Part shown: positions 34,122 to 48,406 of the stretch, piece after piece
How positions within the stretch are numbered: the stretch's first letter is position 1
Layout: each line of letters starts with the position of its first letter
DNA from: Telluria sp042683405
GTDB taxonomy: Bacteria > Pseudomonadota > Gammaproteobacteria > Burkholderiales > Burkholderiaceae_D
NCBI RefSeq assembly: GCF_042683405.1
Contig: NZ_JBHUJS010000011.1
Location: 1 to 64,000 of the forward strand
Direction: 5' to 3'
DNA: 64,000 nucleotides
The notes under the pieces: generated by a model
What the model saw: the letters and a program-made list of their open reading frames with translations, nothing else
Databases searched by the model: none
What the model was told of the DNA's origin: nothing
Program-made: the position numbers and the translations under genes

Positions 34122-34949
34122 TTACGCGATGCGCTTGTACCAGGGCTCGCTCGGAAACACCGGCTGGTAGCGACCATGCAGCGCATCGCCCGGCTCGAGC
34201 ATGCGGTCGATGCCCAGCACCCCGAACAGCGCCAGGCTGTCGTGGAATAGTTGCAGCACCCGCGCGCGCAGCACGGGGCCGTAGTCCGGCAGCGAACGCC
34301 GGCAGATAATCATCTGGAACTCGTTGGGCGAGGCATCCGTCACCAGGTTGTACTGCGCCCAGGTGATACGGCTTTGCAGCCGCGGCAGCAGCGTTGCGCG
34401 CTTGCCCTTGATGACGAAGTAGTCGGCCAGGTTGCCCGTGCCTCCGCTCTTCAGGTAGGCCTCCTGGTACTCATCCATCCGCTCCACCGGGATGCTCGCT
34501 CCGGCCGCTTCTGCCGCCGCTTCCTCGCTTGGGAAGGTCGCATAGATCTCGGTGCGGCGGTGGAGCTGCTCTTCGGCCAGCAGGATCGCCAGCGACCACG
34601 CAGCCTCCGGCCCGGCACAATCGGGCATCCACACCTTGGGAACCGGCGACGCGTGCAGGCAGGCCAGCACGATGCGCATCAGGCGCGCCTGCTCCGGGTC
34701 GTCGAACAGCAGCGCCGGCTGCACCGACAGCGCGCGCAGCAGGTCCGAGCTGACGCCGGCCTGGTGCAGCACCGCGTGCTGCAACAGCGAGACGGTCTGA
34801 TGCCCGTGCGACTGCATCAGCGAGTGCAGCCTGCGCCGCACGCTGGCGCGGTCGAAGGAGCGGAAATCGAAGCCGTAGCGCTGGTAGACTGCCTCCAGCA
34901 GCAAGTCGATCTCCAGCTCCTCCGTGGCCAGGACCGCGCCCGGGTCCAT
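34122..34949 (-). CDS. CheR-like pseudo-methyltransferase
   Basis: This is a 275-residue protein with the whole layout of a CheR chemotaxis methyltransferase: an N-terminal helical domain (LEAVYQRYGFDFRSFDRASV) and a Rossmann-like domain with WSLAILLAEEQLHRRTEIYAT and WAQYNLVTDASPNEFQMIIC. The catalytic and cofactor motifs are eroded: GCSTGEE is DCAGPEA, the acidic ATDI is ATFP, and the CRNVLIYF strand is CRRSLPDY. SAM binding is therefore unlikely and a binding or scaffold role is inferred. It starts 14 bases after the poly-HAMP kinase stop and is the last gene of that operon. Confidence 0.75.
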   Translation of the reverse strand: MDPGAVLATEELEIDLLLEAVYQRYGFDFRSFDRASVRRRLHSLMQSHGHQTVSLLQHAVLHQAGVSSDLLRALSVQPALLFDDPEQARLMRIVLACLHASPVPKVWMPDCAGPEAAWSLAILLAEEQLHRRTEIYATFPSEEAAAEAAGASIPVERMDEYQEAYLKSGGTGNLADYFVIKGKRATLLPRLQSRITWAQYNLVTDASPNEFQMIICRRSLPDYGPVLRARVLQLFHDSLALFGVLGIDRMLEPGDALHGRYQPVFPSEPWYKRIA

Positions 34950-34963
34950 GATCGGGAGCCGCG

Positions 34964-39854
<4,891 letters not shown>

Positions 39855-39862
<8 letters not shown>

Positions 39863-41795
39863 TGACTAAGTCCTCATTCCTGGGGATGGTGGGGTGAAGC
39901 ATGTAATTATGCACTGCCGCGAACTCCGGGACGGAATGCGCAGGCAGCGGGGGAGAGAGCAGGTCGCCCTGGTACTGGTCGCACTCGTGCAGGCGCAGCG
40001 TGTCGAGCTGCTCCTGGGTCGAGACGCCCTCTGCCACGGCGCTGAGTTTCAGGGCGTGGGCCATGTGGATAATGGCCGCAACGAGGTCCGCGCCGCCGGG
40101 GTGATGGCCGATCCCCTCCACGAAGGACGGGTCCATCTTGACCAGGGCGAGCGGGGCCTGCTGCAGCGTGGCGAGCGAAAATGCGCTGCGGCCGAAGCCG
40201 TCGAGCGCAAGCCTGGCGCCGGCGCCGGACAGCTCGCGCAGCTGGCTGGCGGCGCTGCCGTCTTCGAGCAGCGCGGCGCCCACTTCCAGTTCCAGCCAGC
40301 CCTCCGGCAGGCCGCTGTCGGCCAGCTGGCGCAGCAGCCGTTCGGTGGACTCCGGCACCAGGCTGGCGAATTCCAGGTTGAGCGCGAGCGGCAGGGCAGG
40401 CAGGCTGCTGCGCCACTGGCGCGCATGGCCGGTCAGTTCGCGCATCGCCCATTCGTTGAAGCGCTCCTGGAGGCCGCGGTCGTTGGCCTCGGCCAGCGGG
40501 CCGCTCGCGGCAACCAGTCCGTGGCGGGGATGATTCCAGTAGGGCAGGGCTTCGATTCCGGTCAGGTGGCCGCTGGCGACCGCCGCGCGCGGGGCGTAGT
40601 ACAGCTCCAGCTGGCCCAGTTCCAGCGCCTCGTGCAGCTCGCCGACCAGGCGCGTCCGCTCATTTTCCTGCTGGTCCTGCTCGGCACAGAAGAATGCGAT
40701 GCCGCCGCGCTGTTTCTGCTTGGCGAAATACATGGCGCTGTCGGCGCGCTGCATCAGGAGCGTGGCGTTGACGCCGTCTTGCGGGTAGAGAGCGATGCCG
40801 ATGCTGGCGCTGCACGCCAGCGGCTTGGCGCCGATGTCGAACGGGCGCGTGTGCGCCTGCTCGATCTTGCGCGCCACCCGCGCGGCATTCTGGTGCGCGC
40901 CGCGGCCTTCCAGCAGGATCACGAATTCGTCGCCCCCCAGGCGCGCCACCACGTCCGAGGCGCGCACCGCGGCAGTCAGGCGGGAGGCGACTTCGCGCAG
41001 CAGCTGGTCGCCCACTTCGTGGCCAAGGGTGTCGTTGACCTGCTTGAAGCGGTCGAGGTCCAGGTAGAGCAGCGCGAATTCGGTATCGTGGCGCTCGGCC
41101 GAGGCCACCGCATGCTCGAGCTGGGCGATCAGGGCGCGCCGGTTGACCAGGCCGGTGAGCGGGTCGCGGATCGACAGCTCGTGGGCGCGCTGTTCGGCCA
41201 GGCGGCGTTCGGCCACCTCCTGCTCCAGCACGCGGTTGGCGCGTTCGAGTTCGCGCACGCGCTGCACCTTCAGGTTGCGGTACAGCTGTTCCAGCTCGCC
41301 GGTGCGCTCGAGCAGCTCGGCGTTCTTGCGCGCCAGTTCGACGAACACCGCCACCTTGGCCTGCAGGATGCGCGGCACCAGCGGGGTAAACAGGTAGTCG
41401 ACCGCGCCCATGCCGTAGCCTTCGACCTTGTGCAGCTCGTCGGCATAGTATGCGGTGATGAAGATGATCGGCACGTGCGCCGAGCGGGGATGGGAGTGGA
41501 TCGCGCGCGCGGTTTCAAAACCGTCCATGTCCGGCATGTCCACGTCGAGCAGGATGACCGCGAAATCGTGGATCAGCACCTGGCGCAGCGCATCCTGCCC
41601 CGAGCCGGCGCGCACCAGCTGGTATTCGCGCGCACGGTCCTGTCCCGAGAGCACACTTTCCAGTGCGGTCAGGCTCGCGGCGTCGTCATTCACCAAAAGA
41701 ACCTTTGGTATCTGCACAGTGTTGAATTCCGAATTGTCGGCAAGCAGTTTCAAGGCGGAGAAAATCGAAGATACCTGAGTGGAGACGCGAGTCAA
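39855..41795 (-). CDS. Response regulator with GGDEF and degenerate EAL domains
   Basis: This is a 646-residue regulator. A receiver domain (about 30-145) keeps Asp84 in LLDVDMPDMDG, but the usual Lys-Pro is Thr-Pro (YLFTPL). A coiled coil leads to a GGDEF domain with an intact RLGGDEF motif (287-291), so cyclic-di-GMP synthesis is plausible. The EAL domain looks inactive: EALPYW replaces EALLRW, DGFGRS replaces DDFGTG, and EGVS replaces EGVE. The start is uncertain; TTG 41795 gives the longest form, and a GTG at VQIPKVLLV is possible. It is the first gene of the operon with the poly-HAMP kinase, which probably phosphorylates it or acts with it. Confidence 0.85.
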
Positions 41796-41923
41796 GGAAA
41801 AATTGATTTACCAAGGGGCACGAAAGCGTACCGGAATGTAATTTTCCGCGCCGCACGATTGAAAACGGACTCGACTTTGGGTGATATGATCGGATCGACT
41901 CCTGCTTACTCCCCCGATTTGCC

Positions 41924-44900
41924 ATGACCCAGGCACAACTGCGACTGGACAGCCACCCCGGTGGCCGCGCCGCCGGCTCCTCGCGTGCGCTGCTGTGGGG
42001 CGTGGGCATGGCGCTGTCGGCTTTTGTCGGGATGGCGCTGTACGTGGCGGCCGAGCGGATCGTGGAGGAAGATGCGCGCAGGCGCTTTGAACGCATGGCT
42101 TTTGCTGCGCAGGCCGGGCTGAAAGTGCGCATCGAGACCTACACCAACACCGTGCGCTCGGTGGCAGCACTGTTCCGCGATCCCGACACGCCGGTCACGC
42201 GCACCCGCTTCCATCGCTTTGTAGAGGGACTGGTGGCGTCGCCGGCCCGTCCCGCCATCAGCTCCTTTACCTATGCCGTGCGCCTCGAGGACGCGGCGCG
42301 CGACGGATTCGAAAACGCCGTGCGCAGCGACCGCAGCCTCGACCCGGCAGGCTATCCCGGCTTTTCGATCTGGCCTGCCGACCGCAGACCGCAATACGAG
42401 GTGGTGACCTTCATCGAGCCATCGGACGTGGGTCACGAGCGCTTCGGCTTCGACATGTACTCGGTCCGCCGGGTCGCCCGGTCGCTCGACGCCGCAAGGG
42501 ACAGCGCCGGCGTGGCTGCTTCCGGCTATCCTATCCCCATTGCCAACCCCAGACCCCACCACGCACTGAGCATCCGGGTGCCTGTGTACAGGACGGGCGC
42601 GCCGCCGGCGACGCTGTTGGAGCGGCGGCGCGCCTATGTGGGATCGGTCGGGGTGCGCTTCAGCATCCCCGGCCTGGTCGAGGGCACGATTGCCGAACTG
42701 GCGCGGCGCGGCATGCGGCTGGCCCTGTACGCCACGTCCGAAGCCCCAGGGAGCGAGGCGTCGCCCGTCCTGCGTCCTGCCGACAAGCTGCTGTACGACC
42801 GCAACCGACCGGTAGGCGGCCCGCCGGAGCAGCCGGACGAGAATGGCCGCTTCCACCTGGTGTTGCCGGTCGATTTCTGCGGTACGCTCTGGAAGGCGCA
42901 CTTCAGCGCCCGCAAGCAGGACCTGTACACGGACTTCGACGAATCGCTCCCGGTGGTGGCGATGCTGGCGGGCGGCGCCGGCACCATGCTGGCGTATGCC
43001 TTCTTCTTCACGCTGTACTGGTCGCGCCGCAGCGCGATCGAACAGCGCACCCTGCTCGATACGGTGCTCGACAGCGTGGATGCCTATGTGTACATGAAGG
43101 ACCTCGACCTGCGCTACATCTATGCCAACGCACGGTCCGCCCGCGCCATCGGCAGGAAGGTGGAGGACATCATCGGCAAGCGCGATACCGAATTGTTCGG
43201 CCCGGAGAAGGCGCGCGAGTCCTGGGAAATGGACCGGGAAGTGTTCGACACCGGCCGGGAGCACGTGGCCGAACGCGAATTCACCGCGCCGGACGGGCGC
43301 AGGATGGTGCTGTGGTCCGTCAGGGCGCCGGTGGTCATCGATGGCGAAGTGCGCGCCGTGATCGGCCTGTCCACCGACATCACCGAACTGCACCGGCTGA
43401 AGGCGCAGGCCGATGCCGCCAACCGGGCCAAGAGCAACTTCCTGTCCAACATGAGCCATGAGATCCGTACCCCGCTCAACAGCATCATCGGCATGGCGCA
43501 CCTGGCGCTGCGCTCCGTGGCCGATCCCAAGCAGCGCGACTATCTGGAAAAGATCCGGCATTCAGGTAACCACCTGCTGGGGATCGTCAACGACATCCTC
43601 GACTTCTCCAAGATCGAGGCCGGCAAGCTGGAACTGGAGCTGCTCGACTTCGGGCTACACACGCTGCTGCGCAATGTGGAGGGGCAGATGGGCGATGCGG
43701 CGGGGGCGCGCGGCCTGCGGCTTGAATTCGAGGTCAGGCCGGGCGTGCCGCCATGGCTGCGCGGCGACCCGCTGCGGCTGGAACAGGTCCTGATCAACTT
43801 CGTGGGCAACGCGGTCAAATTTTCGGACCATGGCGTGGTCCGGACCACGGTGTCGCTGGAGCAGGGGCAGGAGGACGGCGGCAGCTCCGACAGCGTGCTG
43901 GTGCGATTCGAAGTGCGCGACAGCGGTATCGGGCTCGGGCCGGAGGAGCTCGGCGGCCTGTTCCAGCCATTCCATCAGGGCGACCAGAGCACCACGCGCC
44001 GCTACGGCGGCACCGGCCTGGGACTGGTGATCAGCAAGCAGCTGGCCGAGCTGATGGGAGGGACGGTGGGCGTGCAGAGCGCACCGGGGGAGGGCAGTAC
44101 TTTCTGGTTCACCGCCCGCCTGGGCCTGGGCGCGGCGATGGAACAAAACGGCGAGGACAGCCTGCCGCCCGACCTTGCGGCGGCGCTGGAAGGGGCCCGC
44201 ATCTTGCTGGTGGAGGACAACGTGTTCAGCCAGCAGGTCGGGCGCGAACTGCTTGAAGACGCGGGTGCCACGGTGCTGGTCGCCGCGAACGGCAAGGAAG
44301 CGGTCGACCTGCTGCTCAAGGAGCGCTTCGACTGCGTATTGATGGACGTGCAGATGCCGGTGATGGACGGCTTTGAGGCCACGCGCCTGATCCGATCCGA
44401 CCCGCGCCTGAAGGACACGCTGGTGATCGCGATGACGGCCAACGCGGGCAAAGAGGATTTCGCGCGCTGCATCGAGGCCGGCATGGACGACTTCATCACC
44501 AAGCCGGTCGCGCCCGCGCAGCTGCTGGGGACCGTTGCGCGCCGGCTGGCGCAGCCCGGCCGGGAGCGTGCCGGCGGGCCGGCCCCCGCCGAACCGCCGG
44601 AGAAAGGGTGGGACGCCACCCTGTTCGACATGGCTGCGCTGTCCGCGACCTTCGCGGGCGACCACGGGCGCATGCGCAAGTTCGCGCTGCTGTTCCTCGA
44701 TTCCTCGCGCAGCGGGCTGGATGAGCTGGACCAGGCGCTCGCGCAGGGCGACCTGCGCCGTGCCGCCGGCCTGGCGCACCGGCTCAAGTCCCCGGCCCGC
44801 GCAGTGGGCGCGGCCAGCTTCGCCAGCCTGTGCGCGCAGCTGGAAGACATTGGCCACGACGGCGATCCGGCCAGGGCCGGCGCCATGGCGCGCGACCTGC

Positions 44901-44962
44901 GGCGGCTGGCGGCGCGGCTCGATAGCCTGGTCAAGGCCAGGATCGAGGCCGGCGAGCTCTGA
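41924..44962 (+). CDS. CHASE-PAS hybrid histidine kinase with REC and HPt domains
   Basis: This is a 1012-residue membrane kinase. A first transmembrane helix (about 23-43), a periplasmic CHASE-type sensor (to about 340) and a second helix (about 345-365) are followed by a PAS domain (about 375-490). The kinase core has His512 in NMSHEIRTPLNS and GGTGLGLVIS in the ATP lid. A receiver with Asp808 (CVLMDVQMP) and a C-terminal HPt domain with His952 (AHRLKSPARAVG) complete an in-protein phosphorelay. It is transcribed divergently from the GGDEF/poly-HAMP operon with 128 bases between the starts, so its HPt may hand phosphate to one of those receivers (inference). Confidence 0.9.
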   Translation: MTQAQLRLDSHPGGRAAGSSRALLWGVGMALSAFVGMALYVAAERIVEEDARRRFERMAFAAQAGLKVRIETYTNTVRSVAALFRDPDTPVTRTRFHRFVEGLVASPARPAISSFTYAVRLEDAARDGFENAVRSDRSLDPAGYPGFSIWPADRRPQYEVVTFIEPSDVGHERFGFDMYSVRRVARSLDAARDSAGVAASGYPIPIANPRPHHALSIRVPVYRTGAPPATLLERRRAYVGSVGVRFSIPGLVEGTIAELARRGMRLALYATSEAPGSEASPVLRPADKLLYDRNRPVGGPPEQPDENGRFHLVLPVDFCGTLWKAHFSARKQDLYTDFDESLPVVAMLAGGAGTMLAYAFFFTLYWSRRSAIEQRTLLDTVLDSVDAYVYMKDLDLRYIYANARSARAIGRKVEDIIGKRDTELFGPEKARESWEMDREVFDTGREHVAEREFTAPDGRRMVLWSVRAPVVIDGEVRAVIGLSTDITELHRLKAQADAANRAKSNFLSNMSHEIRTPLNSIIGMAHLALRSVADPKQRDYLEKIRHSGNHLLGIVNDILDFSKIEAGKLELELLDFGLHTLLRNVEGQMGDAAGARGLRLEFEVRPGVPPWLRGDPLRLEQVLINFVGNAVKFSDHGVVRTTVSLEQGQEDGGSSDSVLVRFEVRDSGIGLGPEELGGLFQPFHQGDQSTTRRYGGTGLGLVISKQLAELMGGTVGVQSAPGEGSTFWFTARLGLGAAMEQNGEDSLPPDLAAALEGARILLVEDNVFSQQVGRELLEDAGATVLVAANGKEAVDLLLKERFDCVLMDVQMPVMDGFEATRLIRSDPRLKDTLVIAMTANAGKEDFARCIEAGMDDFITKPVAPAQLLGTVARRLAQPGRERAGGPAPAEPPEKGWDATLFDMAALSATFAGDHGRMRKFALLFLDSSRSGLDELDQALAQGDLRRAAGLAHRLKSPARAVGAASFASLCAQLEDIGHDGDPARAGAMARDLRRLAARLDSLVKARIEAGEL

Positions 44963-44992
44963 AGGCTCTACCGCGGGAGCGGCAAAAGCGCT

Positions 44993-47900
44993 ATGCTTCT
45001 GCAGTCCTCCACCCTCCCTCGCCCGATGCCCACACCCGTTTCGCCCGGCTTGCTCATTTTGCATGGCAACCAGCTGGAAGAGCTGCGCAGCGCCGTATTT
45101 ACATGGCTGCGCCAGCATCCGCTCGGGCCACTGGAAGAAGAGACCATCCTGGTACAGTCGAACGGAGTGGCCGAGTGGCTGAAGATCGCGCTAGCGCATG
45201 ACGCCGGCGTGTGCGCCGCCACCCGCGTGGCGCTGCCGGCCCGCTTCCTGTGGGAGGCGTACCGCAACATGCTGGGGCGCGAACAGGTTCCGGCCCGTTC
45301 ACCTTTCGACAAGGGCCCGCTGACCTGGCGCCTGATGCGGCTCCTGCCGGCGCTGCTGGACGGGGCCCCGTTCGCGCCGCTGCGCCACTTCCTCGGCGAC
45401 GGCGACCCGGAACGGCGCCTGCAGCTGGCCGAACGGCTGGCCGACCTGTTCGACCAGTACCAGGTCTACCGCGCCGACTGGCTGGAAGACTGGGCCGCGG
45501 GCCGCGACTGCCTGCGCAGCGCGCGCGGCGAAGTGGCGCCGCTGCCGGAGGACCAAGTGTGGCAGGCCCACCTGTGGCGCGCCGTGAACGAGGAGCTGCC
45601 GGTGCAGGAGCGCGGTACCGGGCGCGCCACCGTCCACACCCGCTTCGTGCAGGCGATCGCCGAGGGCCGCGCCCCGGCCGCGCCGCTGGCCCGGCGCGTG
45701 GTCCTGTTTGGCATCTCCGCACTGCCGTACCAGACCTTGCAGGCGATGGCCGCGCTGTCCGCGCATACCCAGGTGATCCTGGCGGTGCCGAACCCGTGCC
45801 GCTACTACTGGGGCGACATCATCGAAGGGCGCGACCTGCTGCGCGCCGCCTACCGCCGCCAGCAGCCGCGCGCCGGGCAGGACCTGTCGGCAGTGCCGAT
45901 GGAAGAACTGCACCTGCACAGCAACCCGCTGCTGGCCAGCTGGGGCAGGCAGGGGCGCGACTTCGTGCGCATGCTCGACGAATTCGACAGCGCCAGCGAA
46001 GGACGCTACGACAACCTGCGCGTGGACCTGTTCGGCGAGGACGAGGGCGAGACCCTGCTGGCGCAAGTCCAGTGCGCGGTGCGCGATTTGCTGCCGCTGC
46101 CTGAACACGCTTTCCCGCAGCCGGCGCCTGACGACCGGTCGATCGAATTCGCCGTGGCCCACGCCACCCAGCGCGAAGTCGAGATCCTGCATGACAAGCT
46201 GCTGTCCTGGTTCGCCGCAGATCCCACGCTGCGCCCGCGCGACGTGGTGGTGATGGTGCCGGACATCGACACCTTCTCGGCCGCCATCCACGCGGTGTTC
46301 GACCAGCACAAGCGCAGCGACCCGCGCTACATTCCTTTCGAAATCGGCGATGTGCGCGACCGCAGCGTCGATCCGCTGCTGGTGGCGCTCGAATGGCTGC
46401 TGCGCCTGCCCCAGCAGCGCTGCCGCCAGAGCGAAGTGCGCGACTTGCTCGACGTGCCAGCGATCTCGGCGCGCTTCGGCCTCGACGAAGACGACCTCGC
46501 TCTGCTGGGACAATGGATCGAGGGTGCTGGCGTGCGCTGGGGTCTCGACGCTGCCCACCGCGACAGCCTGGGCCTGGGCGCAGCGGGCGAACAGAATTCC
46601 TGGATCTTCGGCGTGCGCCGCATGCTGCTCGGTTACGCGAGCGGCGACGGCGAAGCGTTCGCAGGCATCGAGCCCTATCGCGAAGTGGGCGGCCTGGACG
46701 CCGCGCTGGCCGGTTCGCTGGCCCAGTTCATCGAAGCGCTGCTGCACTGGCGCGCCGCACTGCACGAAGAGCGCAGTCCCGCGGAGTGGGGCATTGCCGC
46801 GCGCGCGCTGCTGGCGGCGTTCTTCAAGCCGCGCCAGGAGGAAGACAAGCTGGTGCTGCGCCAGCTCGACGAGGCGCTGCAGAAATGGCTGGAGACCTGC
46901 GCCGACAGCGCCTTCGACGAGCCGGTCCCGCTGGGCGTGCTGCGCGAAGCCTGGCTCAAGCTGCTCGACGAGCCTGCGCTGAACCACCAGTTCGTCTCCG
47001 GGGGCGTCACCTTCTGCACCCTGATGCCGATGCGCGCCGTGCCGTTCCGCGTGGTGTGCCTGCTCGGCATGAACGACGGCGAATTCCCGCGCCGCGCCCG
47101 CCACGCCGACTTCGACCTGCTGGCGCTGCCCGGCATGGCGCGGCCCGGCGACCGCTCGCGCCGCGACGACGACCGCTACCTGATGCTCGAAGCGCTGCTG
47201 GCCGCGCGCGACAAGCTGTACATCAGCTGGGCGGGCCGCAACGTGCGCGACAACTCCGAACAACCGGCTTCCGTACTGGTCTCGCAGCTGCGCGACTACC
47301 TGCACGCCGGCTGGCGGATCGATCCAGGCAAGCTGACCACCGTGCACGCGCTGCAGCCGTTCAGCCGCCGCTACTTCGAGGGCGACGCCAGGCTGTTCAC
47401 CTATGCCGGCGAATGGCGGGCCGCCCATGCGGGGCAGGCGGAGCGGGAAGACGTGCTCCCGCCGTTCGAACTCGAAGCGGGCTACGCGCTGCGCTTCCAC
47501 GACCTTGCCGATTTCCTCCGCCAGCCCGCACGCCACTTCTTCCGGCGCAGGCTCGGCGTGAGCTTTGGCGATTCGGCGGTGGTGGGCGAGGACGACGAAC
47601 CGTTCTCGCTCGATGCGCTGCAGCGCTACGGCGTCGAGGACAGCCTGCTGGACGACAGCGCCGAGCCGGAATCGCTGGCCGAGGTGCGCGCCCGCCTGGC
47701 CGAGCGCGCGGGCGGACTGGCGCGCGAAGGCGTGCTGCCGATCGGCCTGGTCGGCAAATTATGGGAAGAAGCACTGGTGGAGGAACTGGTCCCGGTGCGC
47801 AGCAGCTGGCTGTCGCTGTGCGAGCGCTTCCGCACGCCTGCGCCCAAGCTGGCGGTCAGCCTCGACTTCGGCGAACTGCGCTTCGAGGACTGGGTGGACA

Positions 47901-48406
47901 AGCTGCGCACGGACGGCAGCGACGTCGCCTGGCTGGCGCAGATGTCGTCGCGCGTGCTGTCAAAGGCGGGCGAAGTGCGCGACGAAAAGCTGGCCGGTGC
48001 CTGGCTACGCCAGCTGGCCTGCGCCGCCGCCGGCCAGCCGGTGACGGGCTACCTGGTGGCGCGCGACGCGGTCGTGACCATGGCGCCGCTGCCGCAGGCA
48101 GGGGCGATCGCCGCGCTGTCCGAACTGGCGCGCCTGTGGCGCAGCAACCTAGACGCGCCGCTGCCGGTGGCTTGCAAGACCGCATTGGCCATGCTGCATG
48201 ACGGCGATGCGCGCCGCGTCTACGAAGGCGACTTCGAGATGAGCGGCGAGGTCGACGACCTGTGCCTGGCCCGCTTGTGGCCGGATTTCGCCACGCTGAG
48301 CGGGGAAGAGGCGTTCCCGGAAGTCGCCGACGCCCTGTACCGGCCCCTGGTCGACTGGATCGCCGAATACGTCAGCGTGCGCAAGATCGGCGAGGAGCAG
48401 GCATGA
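44993..48406 (+). CDS. recC: Exodeoxyribonuclease V gamma subunit
   Basis: This is a 1137-residue RecC subunit of the RecBCD helicase-nuclease that processes double-strand ends and recognises Chi. The N-terminal PGLLILHGNQLEELRSAVF and the conserved VQSNGVAEWLKIALA are hallmarks, and ARFLWEAYRNML follows. RecC folds like a helicase-nuclease but has lost the catalytic residues. Start choice between ATG 44993 and 45026 is open, since neither has a good ribosome site. recB starts within its stop codon (ATGA). Confidence 0.94.
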   Translation: MLLQSSTLPRPMPTPVSPGLLILHGNQLEELRSAVFTWLRQHPLGPLEEETILVQSNGVAEWLKIALAHDAGVCAATRVALPARFLWEAYRNMLGREQVPARSPFDKGPLTWRLMRLLPALLDGAPFAPLRHFLGDGDPERRLQLAERLADLFDQYQVYRADWLEDWAAGRDCLRSARGEVAPLPEDQVWQAHLWRAVNEELPVQERGTGRATVHTRFVQAIAEGRAPAAPLARRVVLFGISALPYQTLQAMAALSAHTQVILAVPNPCRYYWGDIIEGRDLLRAAYRRQQPRAGQDLSAVPMEELHLHSNPLLASWGRQGRDFVRMLDEFDSASEGRYDNLRVDLFGEDEGETLLAQVQCAVRDLLPLPEHAFPQPAPDDRSIEFAVAHATQREVEILHDKLLSWFAADPTLRPRDVVVMVPDIDTFSAAIHAVFDQHKRSDPRYIPFEIGDVRDRSVDPLLVALEWLLRLPQQRCRQSEVRDLLDVPAISARFGLDEDDLALLGQWIEGAGVRWGLDAAHRDSLGLGAAGEQNSWIFGVRRMLLGYASGDGEAFAGIEPYREVGGLDAALAGSLAQFIEALLHWRAALHEERSPAEWGIAARALLAAFFKPRQEEDKLVLRQLDEALQKWLETCADSAFDEPVPLGVLREAWLKLLDEPALNHQFVSGGVTFCTLMPMRAVPFRVVCLLGMNDGEFPRRARHADFDLLALPGMARPGDRSRRDDDRYLMLEALLAARDKLYISWAGRNVRDNSEQPASVLVSQLRDYLHAGWRIDPGKLTTVHALQPFSRRYFEGDARLFTYAGEWRAAHAGQAEREDVLPPFELEAGYALRFHDLADFLRQPARHFFRRRLGVSFGDSAVVGEDDEPFSLDALQRYGVEDSLLDDSAEPESLAEVRARLAERAGGLAREGVLPIGLVGKLWEEALVEELVPVRSSWLSLCERFRTPAPKLAVSLDFGELRFEDWVDKLRTDGSDVAWLAQMSSRVLSKAGEVRDEKLAGAWLRQLACAAAGQPVTGYLVARDAVVTMAPLPQAGAIAALSELARLWRSNLDAPLPVACKTALAMLHDGDARRVYEGDFEMSGEVDDLCLARLWPDFATLSGEEAFPEVADALYRPLVDWIAEYVSVRKIGEEQA

